From Bacteroidota bacterium (lineage in GTDB: Bacteria > Bacteroidota > Bacteroidia > Chitinophagales > Chitinophagaceae), in assembly GCA_023386555.1 (NCBI GenBank), contig JAEWJK010000008.1, positions 62,001-126,000 on the forward strand: 64,000 nucleotides of DNA, written 5' to 3'. Under the pieces are notes generated by a model. That model saw only the letters and a list, made by a program, of their open reading frames with translations. It had not been told where the DNA came from and ran no database searches. Every line of letters starts with the position of its first letter. Position 1 is the first letter of the stretch. The position numbers were made by a program, and so were the translations under genes. This document shows, piece after piece, positions 51,059 to 58,737 of the stretch.

Positions 51059-52090
51059 ATGAATGTGAACAGGAACGTCTTAACGCTTGATGAATTTACA
51101 ATCCAACAGATGAGGGCTTTCCCCAGGGCTACAGGAGAACTCAGTAGCCTGCTAAGGGATATTGGCCTGGCTGCCAAAAGAGTAAATGTTGAAGTGAATA
51201 AGGCTGGACTGGTTGACATTCTTGGTGATGCAGGTACAACAAATGTTCAGGGTGAGGAAGTAAAAAAGCTGGATGTATATGCTAACAATCAATTTGTAGG
51301 TGTTTTGCAGCACGGAATCAGTTGTGCCGGTATCGGTAGTGAAGAGTTGGATGAGATCGTTGTTTTTGATGATCCCGTTAGTAATAACAGCAAATATGTT
51401 TGTTTGTTCGATCCATTAGATGGCAGCGGCAATATTGATGTAAATGTTTCTATCGGAACTATATTCAGCATTTATAGAAGAGTTAGCGAATTAGGTAAGC
51501 CTTGTACCGAGGAAGATTTTTTACAGCCAGGTAATAAACAAGTTGCTGCCGGTTATGTGATATATGGATCATCGACCATGCTGGTATATGCTACAAAAAG
51601 AGGTGTTAACGGATTTACGCTTGATCCTTCTATTGGAGAATTCAGTTTAAGTCATCCGGATATTAAATGTCCGCCAAACGGAAAGATTTATTCAGTTAAT
51701 CATGGTAATTTTTTCCAGTATGATGAGGGTGTTCGAAACTACATCAATGCCTGTCAAAGAAAAACGAAAGCTGATGGTGGACCTTATACTCAACGATACA
51801 TTGGCAGCATGGTAGCCGATGTTCACAGAAATCTAATTAAAGGTGGAATCTTTATGTACCCTGGTACAACTGATAAGCCTAAGGGAAAATTAAGGTTGCT
51901 CTATGAGTGTAATCCATTTGCATTTATCGCTGAAATGGCAGGAGGAGTTGCTACTAATGGCAAGCAACGAATTCTTGACGTTCAGCCAACAGAACTTCAC
52001 CAACGAACACCAATGTTTATTGGCAGTAAGGATATGATGGCAGAACTTGAGGTTTTGTTAAATGCTGAATCAGATAAAGCAGCGGTTTAA
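51059..52090 (+). CDS. fbp: class 1 fructose-1,6-bisphosphatase
   Basis: A 343-residue enzyme with the class I signature FDPLDGSGNIDVNVSIGTIF (metal and phosphate site) and LYECNPFAFIAEMAGG. It removes the C1 phosphate of fructose 1,6-bisphosphate in gluconeogenesis. Length and motif order are normal. A TACATTTG box is at 51035-51042, 16 bases before the ATG. It is divergent from aspartate kinase. Confidence 0.96.
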   Translation: MNVNRNVLTLDEFTIQQMRAFPRATGELSSLLRDIGLAAKRVNVEVNKAGLVDILGDAGTTNVQGEEVKKLDVYANNQFVGVLQHGISCAGIGSEELDEIVVFDDPVSNNSKYVCLFDPLDGSGNIDVNVSIGTIFSIYRRVSELGKPCTEEDFLQPGNKQVAAGYVIYGSSTMLVYATKRGVNGFTLDPSIGEFSLSHPDIKCPPNGKIYSVNHGNFFQYDEGVRNYINACQRKTKADGGPYTQRYIGSMVADVHRNLIKGGIFMYPGTTDKPKGKLRLLYECNPFAFIAEMAGGVATNGKQRILDVQPTELHQRTPMFIGSKDMMAELEVLLNAESDKAAV

Positions 52091-52123
52091 TTTTTGCCTG
52101 AAATTGCATCAAATCCTCCTTTG

Positions 52124-52627
52124 ATGAAAAAGATGCTTTTTATTCTTGGTTTTATTGCATGTATGTCTTTCGCTTCCTGCGAAGCATTTACAGAACTACA
52201 GCAAACTGGTGAGATAAAGAAAAAGCCAATACGCACTTCTGCAGTCTCAGAAGCTGGAATGGAGGAATCTATTCTGGATCTGATCAATCAATACCGTAAA
52301 TCAAAGGGTTTAGGAATCTTAAAAATGCATACTGCTATTTCCGAAGAATCAAGGAAACACAGCAGCGATATGGCTAATAATAAAGTTCCTTTTAGTCATG
52401 ATGGATTTAATACAAGAGCTAAACGAATCGAAGAAAAAATACATGGCGTTAGGTCTGTTGCTGAAAATGTAGCCTACGGACAAAGATCAGCCAAGGAAGT
52501 AGTTGAAGACTGGATCAAAAGTCCTGGCCATAAAATGAATATTGAAGGAAACTATACACAGACAGGTATTGGTATTGCTGCTAATAAAAAAGGTGTTTTA
52601 TATTACACCCAAATATTTGTAAGGTGA
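52124..52627 (+). CDS. CAP-domain lipoprotein
   Basis: Read from the ATG at 52124 (MKKMLFILGFIACMSFASC, lipobox, Cys19), a 167-residue protein. It has the CAP/SCP fold of about 115 residues: LDLINQYRKSKGLGILKMH, EESRKHSSDMANN, GVRSVAENVAYGQRSAKEVV and SPGHKMNIEGNYTQTGIGIA. The conserved His, Glu and second His cluster of the CAP cavity are present. Bacterial CAP proteins are secreted or surface bound with no defined substrate. Its stop overlaps the next gene by four bases. Confidence 0.9.
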   Translation: MKKMLFILGFIACMSFASCEAFTELQQTGEIKKKPIRTSAVSEAGMEESILDLINQYRKSKGLGILKMHTAISEESRKHSSDMANNKVPFSHDGFNTRAKRIEEKIHGVRSVAENVAYGQRSAKEVVEDWIKSPGHKMNIEGNYTQTGIGIAANKKGVLYYTQIFVR

Positions 52628-53139
52628 GCCAAAAACTATTGTTGAAACTGTTCCTTGTTATTTGTTTTTATTCCATTTTCAAAGAAGTCTCTGCACAAAA
52701 AGTAATACAGGAAACTTTTGTGTATAATCCAAAAGGACTAACATTCATTCCTGCTTTAAAGAAACCTTCAATCATTTACCAGGGTAGATTGCATGTAGGC
52801 AGAAAACAATTAACAGGATTATTCAATCATCTCAACAACCAGGAACTTAACGCTTACTTCAAAAAATATAAGGCAAATAAAACAGCTTCTGCTATACTTA
52901 ATATTGCAGGCATAGGCCTGTCTGCTTATTCTTTATTAGATTGGAGAACTAGTGATCGTAAATTCAATTGGTACACCTTCGGTGGAGGTTTATTGATTGG
53001 TGGTGTAAGTGGTTATCTGGATACAAAGGCTAATCAAAACTTACAAAATGCTGCAATAGTTTTTGATAAAGCCACCAGTAAAACGACATTTGCACCTGCA
53101 CAATCAACAATCAGCTTTTCCATTCCTCTTTCAAAATAA
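52624..53139 (+). CDS. exported protein with glycine-rich segment, unknown
   Basis: A 171-residue protein starting at GTG in a 4-base overlap with the CAP gene. A signal peptide (residues 1-24, ending VSAQ) is followed by a region with hydrophobic, glycine-rich stretches (ILNIAGIGLSAYSLLDW; FGGGLLIGGVSGYLD) that may be membrane helices. It is 1 base before the ABC ATPase gene. Unrecognised; possible partner of the CAP lipoprotein. Confidence 0.6.
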   Translation: MSQKLLLKLFLVICFYSIFKEVSAQKVIQETFVYNPKGLTFIPALKKPSIIYQGRLHVGRKQLTGLFNHLNNQELNAYFKKYKANKTASAILNIAGIGLSAYSLLDWRTSDRKFNWYTFGGGLLIGGVSGYLDTKANQNLQNAAIVFDKATSKTTFAPAQSTISFSIPLSK

Positions 53140-53140
53140 T

Positions 53141-53902
53141 ATGGCAAATACAATCATTAGTGTTAAAGACCTTCATAAAAAGTATGGAGAATTTCATGCT
53201 GTAAAAGGAATCAGTTTCGATGTGTATGAAGGAGAAATTTTTGGTTTGCTCGGACCGAATGGTGCAGGTAAATCAACTACACTTGAGATAATAGAAACAT
53301 TACGGGAAAAGACGAGTGGAAAAGTGATCGTTAATGGAATTGATCTTGATGAAAATCCAAACGAAATCAAAAAGATCATCGGCGTACAATTACAAACTTC
53401 AGGCTACTATCCTGGTTTGAATTTGATTGAACTAATAAAACTTTTCGCTGGGTTATACAATCAGAAAGTAGATGCTTACGAATTATTAGATAGTGTAAAC
53501 CTGAGAGATAAGGCAAAAGCAAAGTTCAAAGAACTGAGTGGTGGTCAGAAACAAAGATTCTCCATTGCAACAACATTGATCAATAAGCCTAAGATCATTT
53601 TTTTGGATGAACCTACAACCGGATTGGATCCACAGGCAAGAAGAAATCTATGGGATCTTGTAAGAGATATTCGTAACAGCGGAACAACAGTCATCATCAC
53701 TACACATTATATGGATGAAGCAGAAGTTTTGTGTGATCGTGTAGCTATTGTTGATAGTGGAAAGATCATCGCTTTATCTTCACCCGATCAATTGATAGAC
53801 GAACTAGTAGCAAAAGGATTTGAAAAGCCTAAAGAAGTGAAGCAGGCTAATCTTGAAGATGTATTCATCAATCTTACTGGTCATTCTCTAAGAGAAGAAT
53901 AA
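53141..53902 (+). CDS. ABC transporter ATP-binding protein
   Basis: A 253-residue ATPase read from the ATG at 53141. Walker A is GPNGAGKST (about residue 37), the Q loop is IGVQLQTSGYYPGL, the signature is ELSGGQKQRFS, Walker B is IIFLDEPTTGLDPQ and the switch His is in TTHYMDEAE. It resembles export-type (ABC-2/CcmA-like) ATPases. No permease gene is adjacent: a DinB/YfiT gene follows. It is one base after the gene at 52624, so it is in the CAP operon. Confidence 0.92.
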   Translation: MANTIISVKDLHKKYGEFHAVKGISFDVYEGEIFGLLGPNGAGKSTTLEIIETLREKTSGKVIVNGIDLDENPNEIKKIIGVQLQTSGYYPGLNLIELIKLFAGLYNQKVDAYELLDSVNLRDKAKAKFKELSGGQKQRFSIATTLINKPKIIFLDEPTTGLDPQARRNLWDLVRDIRNSGTTVIITTHYMDEAEVLCDRVAIVDSGKIIALSSPDQLIDELVAKGFEKPKEVKQANLEDVFINLTGHSLREE

Positions 53903-53911
53903 AATTATATT

Positions 53912-54436
53912 ATGATTGATGTTCGTTACCCAATAGGAGAGTACCAACCGCAGCCATTTTCTAATCAACAGAAAGAAAAGTGGCTAAAAGATCTGAAATA
54001 TCTTCCTGATGATCTTTCTATTGCTGTGCAAAATCTTAATGAATTTCAACTTAACACGCCTTACAGAGATGGTGGATGGACAGTTAAACAGGTGGTTCAT
54101 CATTTAGCAGACAGTCATACGAATGCACTCATTCGTTTCAAACTTGGACTAACCGAAGATAATCCAACTATCAAACCTTATGATGAAGCTGCATGGGCAA
54201 ATCTGGATGATGTACAAACCGTTTCGATCAATGTTTCCTTAACACTTTTGCATGCTGTTCATATTCGTATCGTTAAAACAATTGAACACTTAACTGATGA
54301 ACAATGGCAACGAACAGTATTCCATCCACAATACAAAAAGCAAATGACGCTTTGGTATGTGTTAGGTAACTATGCATGGCATGGTAAACATCATGTGGCA
54401 CATATCACATCATTAAGAGATCGAAATAACTGGTAA
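53912..54436 (+). CDS. DinB/YfiT-type metal-dependent transferase
   Basis: A 174-residue four-helix protein of the YfiT/BstA group of the DinB superfamily. Metal His residues are in TVKQVVHHLADSH (about residues 52-64) and HGKHHVAHI at the C-terminus; the N-terminal YPIGEYQPQPFSNQQKEKWL is typical. YfiT-like proteins are annotated as bacillithiol transferases or metal-dependent hydrolases; the thiol used here is not known. It is nine bases after the ABC ATPase gene. Confidence 0.9.
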   Translation: MIDVRYPIGEYQPQPFSNQQKEKWLKDLKYLPDDLSIAVQNLNEFQLNTPYRDGGWTVKQVVHHLADSHTNALIRFKLGLTEDNPTIKPYDEAAWANLDDVQTVSINVSLTLLHAVHIRIVKTIEHLTDEQWQRTVFHPQYKKQMTLWYVLGNYAWHGKHHVAHITSLRDRNNW

Positions 54437-54467
54437 TATTCTTGAAGTACAACTGCAAATTATCCGA

Positions 54468-55034
54468 ATGAATGATGATGCAATGAAATGGAAAGTGCTT
54501 TCTTCCGAATATATTTTTCATGATGAATGGCTTAAGGCAAGAAGAGAAGTTTGTCAACGGCCAGACGGTAAGATCATCGAACCTTATTATATTGTTGATT
54601 ATGCCACATGGGTTTGTGGTGTTGGATTAACAGAAGACAACAAGGTCGTACTTATAAAGCAGTATCGTCATGCTCTGGGTGAAGTTTGTATTGAAATCCC
54701 TGGAGGATGTGTAGATAAACAGGATGCTGATTACGAACATGCCGTTCAGCGTGAAATGGCAGAAGAAACCGGATTTATTTTTAAAGAGTGTCATTACCTC
54801 GGATTTACTTCTCCTAATCCGGCAGCCTCAAGTAATTTAATGCACATGTTTCTTTTAAAGGGCGGAGTAAAAAAACAGGAGCAGGATCTGGATCATAACG
54901 AAGACATTAAAGTTTTTTGTGTTTCTATAGACGAACTTTTTCAAATGGTGCTCGATAGAAAGATTCATCAAGCCATGCACATGACAGCTGTGATGCTTGC
55001 TTTACACAAATTGGGGAAACTTGGTGTGAGATAA
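54468..55034 (+). CDS. NUDIX hydrolase
   Basis: A 188-residue protein with the ADP-ribose pyrophosphatase-type layout. The Nudix box is GGCVDKQDADYEHAVQREMA-EETGF: the REMAEETGF half is canonical, while the first half is altered by an inserted residue. It has SSNLMHMFLLKGGV after the box. It hydrolyses a nucleoside diphosphate linked to another group; ADP-ribose is likely but not proven. Starts at 54468 or 54483. It is 31 bases after the DinB gene; a dispersed repeat follows. Confidence 0.88.
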   Translation: MNDDAMKWKVLSSEYIFHDEWLKARREVCQRPDGKIIEPYYIVDYATWVCGVGLTEDNKVVLIKQYRHALGEVCIEIPGGCVDKQDADYEHAVQREMAEETGFIFKECHYLGFTSPNPAASSNLMHMFLLKGGVKKQEQDLDHNEDIKVFCVSIDELFQMVLDRKIHQAMHMTAVMLALHKLGKLGVR

Positions 55035-55057
55035 TTTTATTGGATCACCTTATTGCT

Positions 55058-55096
55058 ACTATTAAGCTTTAGTTGCGTCGCACTCTTGTACAGAAG
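55058..55096 (+). repeat. dispersed intergenic repeat, copy f (subtype GCGTCGC)
   Basis: CTATTAAGCTTTAGTTGCGT, then CGCACTCTTGTACAGAAG. It is adjacent to the NUDIX stop. Confidence 0.7.
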
Positions 55097-55104
55097 TATT
55101 ATAC

Positions 55105-55254
55105 TCAACATAGATCACTGACACTTTTAGTTCTGCGATGAAATTTTTTCATGTCTTCAGCTATTTGGTACACTGTTTGAAAATACTGCGGCAACTGATA
55201 ATTGATCAGCCAATCTCCGGCTAGCCAACGATTGCTTACGATACGAAAGGACAT
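55105..55254 (-). CDS. possible 49-residue protein
   Basis: A minus-strand frame from an ATG at 55254 reads MSFRIVSNRWLAGDWLINYQ, then helical LPQYFQTVYQIAEDMKKFHR and a short tail. Codon use looks coding-like and the frame fills most of the 240-base gap between the NUDIX gene and the small gene at 55274. No homology is recognised and it may be chance. Confidence 0.35.
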   Translation of the reverse strand: MSFRIVSNRWLAGDWLINYQLPQYFQTVYQIAEDMKKFHRRTKSVSDLC

Positions 55255-55273
55255 TTTATTAAGATAAAAAATT

Positions 55274-55465
55274 ATGAAGATGAAGATGAATACGACGTCT
55301 AAAGTACGTGTAGATGAAAAACTATTGCATGAAATTCAACAGGAAGTAAAGGAAACCCTGGCAATGGATGTTGAATTAACAGAAAAAAAGTCAACTGTAT
55401 TTTGTGCCGCTGATCTGTGGAATATTCACAGGAAAAAAAGACCGGTTACAAGAAGATTTTTATAG
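55274..55465 (+). CDS. small charged protein, unknown
   Basis: A 63-residue basic/acidic protein (MKMKMNTTSKVRVDEKLLHE). A helix is likely (LLHEIQQEVKETLAMDVELT), followed by a basic tail (NIHRKKRPVTRRFL). Starts at 55280 and 55286 are alternatives. It is 20 bases after the divergent start at 55254 and is closed by a hairpin terminator. Unrecognised. Confidence 0.5.
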   Translation: MKMKMNTTSKVRVDEKLLHEIQQEVKETLAMDVELTEKKSTVFCAADLWNIHRKKRPVTRRFL

Positions 55466-55486
55466 GATCTCTATGGCTTTAAAATG

Positions 55487-55514
55487 AATGGCATCTTCAA
55501 AGATGCCATTTTTA
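55487..55514. terminator. bidirectional terminator
   Basis: AATGGCATCT (55487-55496) pairs with AGATGCCATT (55501-55510) around TCAA. It lies between the convergent genes ending at 55465 and 55512. Confidence 0.85.
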
Positions 55515-56933
55515 TTGTGCTAGTTCAATTACTTTTTGCGTTTCAGCATCAAGAAAATAACCTTTGTCCCGAGAAGGATTTTTTATCATCTCTAGTTTTG
55601 CCTCTTCAACAGATGAAGCCATCTTATAAGCTCTTCCGGAATAGAACTCTAGTTGAGGAAAATATTTATTATCCGTATCTACAAATATCAATGCATCTGC
55701 TGGAAGTTTTTTGATGATCGTTCCCATTCTTTCAAAAAAATATTCATCAGCATACATTCCTTTTCTGTATGAATAATTATGCAGCATGAAATATTGAATG
55801 ATAGCGAAAGATAGAATAGCAGCCAGGGACATAATCGCATACTTTTTCTTCATTCCGTTCACAAAAATTGCAGCCACAAAACAGATCGGGAAAGCCATTT
55901 TCAAACTAGCATAATCATGTTCAGATGAAAATCCAAAGAAAACAATATGATGTAACAAAGCGGTAAGGATCATCAGCAACAAAAACGGATGCCTTTTTCT
56001 TTTTGTCAAAGCAACCAGCGTCCAGATCAACAGTATTCCATAACTGATGATGTAGAATAATAGAATGTTTAGTTTACCTGGCCAGAAAGATAAAAACGAA
56101 TGAGCTTCTTCTCCAACAGTTCGGCTCAGGAATTTCCACTCCATGAATTTTGCATATTCATTTATTGATGACCATGAAGTGTAGTTATAAGTAATAAATA
56201 AAACACCTAATAATATTGCAAAACTCTGAACAAGGAACATCCATCTTGCTAAGTTTTCTCTTTTACTAAAAAGAAGATAGGCACTTATTACAACACCCTG
56301 GAAAAAAGGCAGCCAGTCAAACTGAATTCCTAAGAAAAGAAACAAAGCAGTTAGCCAAAGCCATTGTGCTTTTTTTTGTTGCAATAATTTAAGAAAGAAG
56401 TACCATACTAAGTAATAAAATGGAAGCACTGCAGTTTCATGTACATATCCGTTTACCTGGTACCATAGTACAACAGGACTGATCACATACAAAACAATAG
56501 TCGTAAATACAATTGATTTACTATTTGATAATTGCGATGTAAGTTGTAATGCAAGCTTGTAAACAGCAAACACGGTAAACAATAACCATAACAGAGAAAA
56601 TATTCTCAATCCTATTGCACCAATTGGAATATGGGTTGCTTGCAGAAAATAATACGGAACAGCAAACCATGCAAAACCAAACGTGGTAATAGTATTATCA
56701 AATTGAGTGGACGGTGGAAGATTCTTATCAAATGCATAAGAGCAAACCGGAATGTTTTTCTTAGCTACATCAGGATTCTCTTTCCAATAAGAGGCATTAA
56801 TAGCTACCAGTGCAGGATTGCTTTCTCGAAAGAATCCAAAAGGTTTAAAGAAATTGAAACTGATCACACCAGCAAATACAATTGCCATTGCTATATACCA
56901 TTTCCAAATCTTTTTCTCTTGATTGAATAACAT
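55512..56933 (-). CDS. polytopic membrane protein, glycosyltransferase 39-like
   Basis: A 473-residue protein with about ten transmembrane segments. Between the first two helices is a periplasmic loop with YAFDKNLPPSTQFDNTITTFGF. The C-terminal soluble part has RMGTIIKKLPADALIFVDTD and LEFYSGRAYKMASSVEE. This layout resembles GT39/ArnT-type enzymes that take sugar from polyprenyl phosphate, but catalytic acidic residues cannot be assigned with certainty. Its start overlaps the Ycf48-like stop by one base, so the two are coupled. Confidence 0.65.
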   Translation of the reverse strand: MLFNQEKKIWKWYIAMAIVFAGVISFNFFKPFGFFRESNPALVAINASYWKENPDVAKKNIPVCSYAFDKNLPPSTQFDNTITTFGFAWFAVPYYFLQATHIPIGAIGLRIFSLLWLLFTVFAVYKLALQLTSQLSNSKSIVFTTIVLYVISPVVLWYQVNGYVHETAVLPFYYLVWYFFLKLLQQKKAQWLWLTALFLFLGIQFDWLPFFQGVVISAYLLFSKRENLARWMFLVQSFAILLGVLFITYNYTSWSSINEYAKFMEWKFLSRTVGEEAHSFLSFWPGKLNILLFYIISYGILLIWTLVALTKRKRHPFLLLMILTALLHHIVFFGFSSEHDYASLKMAFPICFVAAIFVNGMKKKYAIMSLAAILSFAIIQYFMLHNYSYRKGMYADEYFFERMGTIIKKLPADALIFVDTDNKYFPQLEFYSGRAYKMASSVEEAKLEMIKNPSRDKGYFLDAETQKVIELAQ

Positions 56934-58000
56934 CAGGGTATGAGTTTACCAATTCTTCCTGTGCCTGCAAAATAAACCGCTTTTCCTGTTTTACTTTTTG
57001 CACAAACGTTGAAGCCATCTTTTCCTTTGGCTCCATCACCATGAATCAGCTTCCATGTCTTACAGCCATCAAAACTAATGTCAACACCATTGGTGCCACA
57101 GGTTATAAAATTTTTTTTATCAATCTGAATAATACTGCTTCTGTAACCGTGAACAGAAGAATGTTTCCATTTTCCTCTCTTAGTGTTATAGACTACATTC
57201 CCTGAATCTTTCCAATATTCTACATAATCACCTCCAGTGATAAAAAACTGATGGTGTCTGTTAGTTGTCATAGAGAAAGCTCCAGTACTGCTTTTTCCAT
57301 TCAACATTGGGATATCTATTGTTACTTTCTTAGGTCTATGTCCCTCTTCAACAAGATAAAGTTTGGATTGAAGTCCCCCGGAAATAAATGTATACTTAGT
57401 AAAAGAATAATCCGGAGGAATCATATGCCATATATTAGAACCACTTGCTGCAAAGATTGATTCATTAGTAGTAGCAAAAGGTGACTTATCAATAATTTTC
57501 CATGTACTTCCAGCATCAGATGTTTCTAAAAGAACAAATTGTTTTTTTGTAGAATCAGTCAGATAGATTGGATCACCGATGCATAAACCAGATTCACCAA
57601 TAAAGGTCATTGCATCCAAAAACATCCCTTCCTGCTCTTTTTCAAAAACCACTTTCCAGGTTACTCCACCATCTTTCGTTTTCAAAATATAAGCAGGATT
57701 ATCAATAGCCATAATAATTGCTGTCATCGAATCAAAAGCCTCAATATCCCTAAAATCTTTCTTCTCAAATCCAGGTACGATCATCCATTTCCATGTCTTG
57801 CCAGCATCTAATGATCTTCCTACAGTTCCATTACTACCACTAACCCAGATCACAGAATCTGATGGAACCGATAAACCCCTGAACGATGATTTAATACTGT
57901 CCTGGATTATTTGAACGGATGGAAGTTTTTGTGCAAATGATTGTACGGATAAAACGGATAATGTTATAAGGGTAATTAATGTCCAAAGAAACTTCATCAA
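56933..58000 (-). CDS. Ycf48-like BNR-repeat exported protein
   Basis: A 355-residue protein with a signal peptide (residues 1-23, ending SFAQ). Four BNR-type repeats are visible (SLDAGKTWKWM, TKDGGVTWKVV, TSDAGSTWKII, SFDGCKTWKLI), which make a seven-bladed propeller as in Ycf48/HCF136. In phototrophs Ycf48 aids photosystem II assembly; here it is an unrelated envelope protein. It starts six bases after the YkgJ gene and overlaps the membrane-protein gene by one base. Confidence 0.82.
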   Translation of the reverse strand: MMKFLWTLITLITLSVLSVQSFAQKLPSVQIIQDSIKSSFRGLSVPSDSVIWVSGSNGTVGRSLDAGKTWKWMIVPGFEKKDFRDIEAFDSMTAIIMAIDNPAYILKTKDGGVTWKVVFEKEQEGMFLDAMTFIGESGLCIGDPIYLTDSTKKQFVLLETSDAGSTWKIIDKSPFATTNESIFAASGSNIWHMIPPDYSFTKYTFISGGLQSKLYLVEEGHRPKKVTIDIPMLNGKSSTGAFSMTTNRHHQFFITGGDYVEYWKDSGNVVYNTKRGKWKHSSVHGYRSSIIQIDKKNFITCGTNGVDISFDGCKTWKLIHGDGAKGKDGFNVCAKSKTGKAVYFAGTGRIGKLIP

Positions 58001-58006
58001 ATGAAG

Positions 58007-58522
58007 TTACTCATTATGAAAATTCAATTCTCTTTTTAGCTGTTCAACTACATTGAAAATAATGGGGCAACGATCATAATGCATAAACGTAGTGAAAGCT
58101 CTTTTCTTAAATCCGGGTAAATGCAATGCCGGAAACTCTTTACAGCCCTCAAAACGATATTCATAAACCGTGCATTTATTGTCTGAAAGAAAATGACAGG
58201 GTATTGCACTGATCAACATCATTCCATTGCTGCCTTTTTCAAGATATTTATCATCAAAACTTGCACGGCTAAGTTGCAGATGACCTGACAGATCATTGGC
58301 TTCTGATTCATTAATATTTATCATAAGGCTTTTGCAGCAATTTCCGCAGGATGTACAGTCAATGTTTGGAGCGATGTCGTTATTGAGCACATTTACAATC
58401 TCATCCATCTTTTGCTCATCATGGTGTTGCAGGAACATCCTGAATGCATCATTTTCAGCCTGTTTTTGCAGGGCCATTGCTTCAATAGCTGGCAGGTCGG
58501 TATATAAATCAGGCGTTTTCAA
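58007..58522 (-). CDS. YkgJ-type cysteine cluster protein
   Basis: A 171-residue protein with the YkgJ cluster: DCTSCGNCCKSLMININ (CxxCxxCC), a single Cys in AIPCHFLSDNKC and CTVYEYRFEGCKEFPAL. The pattern suggests an Fe-S cluster or zinc site. The TTG at 58522 is the first in-frame start, and a TAGTTTTG box lies four bases upstream on the minus strand; the first Met is at 58477. It starts the operon with the Ycf48-like and membrane-protein genes. Confidence 0.85.
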   Translation of the reverse strand: MKTPDLYTDLPAIEAMALQKQAENDAFRMFLQHHDEQKMDEIVNVLNNDIAPNIDCTSCGNCCKSLMININESEANDLSGHLQLSRASFDDKYLEKGSNGMMLISAIPCHFLSDNKCTVYEYRFEGCKEFPALHLPGFKKRAFTTFMHYDRCPIIFNVVEQLKRELNFHNE

Positions 58523-58526
58523 GGCT

Positions 58527-58534
58527 CAAAACTA
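58527..58534 (-). promoter_or_regulatory. TAnnTTTG box four bases before a TTG start
   Basis: Minus strand TAGTTTTG ends four bases before the TTG at 58522. This is the third case in the window with that exact spacing (also 14158-14170 and 31843-31855). Confidence 0.45.
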
Positions 58535-58618
58535 ACCTGTTAGCTTTGTTTGAGTGAATAAGATTTCCTTAAGAATTTTTATCCACACATTTGCAGGCTT
58601 TTGTCAAAAACTCAAACC

Positions 58619-58647
58619 TTGCAGGGCAGTAGCAAGCTTTACATTTG
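58619..58647 (+). promoter_or_regulatory. parE promoter with TTCAA-rich leader
   Basis: TTG at 58619-58621 and TACATTTG at 58640-58647 are 18 bases apart. The leader to the parE ATG at 58738 is rich in TTCAA/TTGAA repeats (58652-58733). Confidence 0.55.
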
Positions 58648-58737
58648 ACCAGAAGTTCAAGAGTTCAAATGTTTGAATGTTCAATTAAGGTTGCTAACTA
58701 TCAAACAGTTGAATAATCAAACTTTCAAACAAGCATT

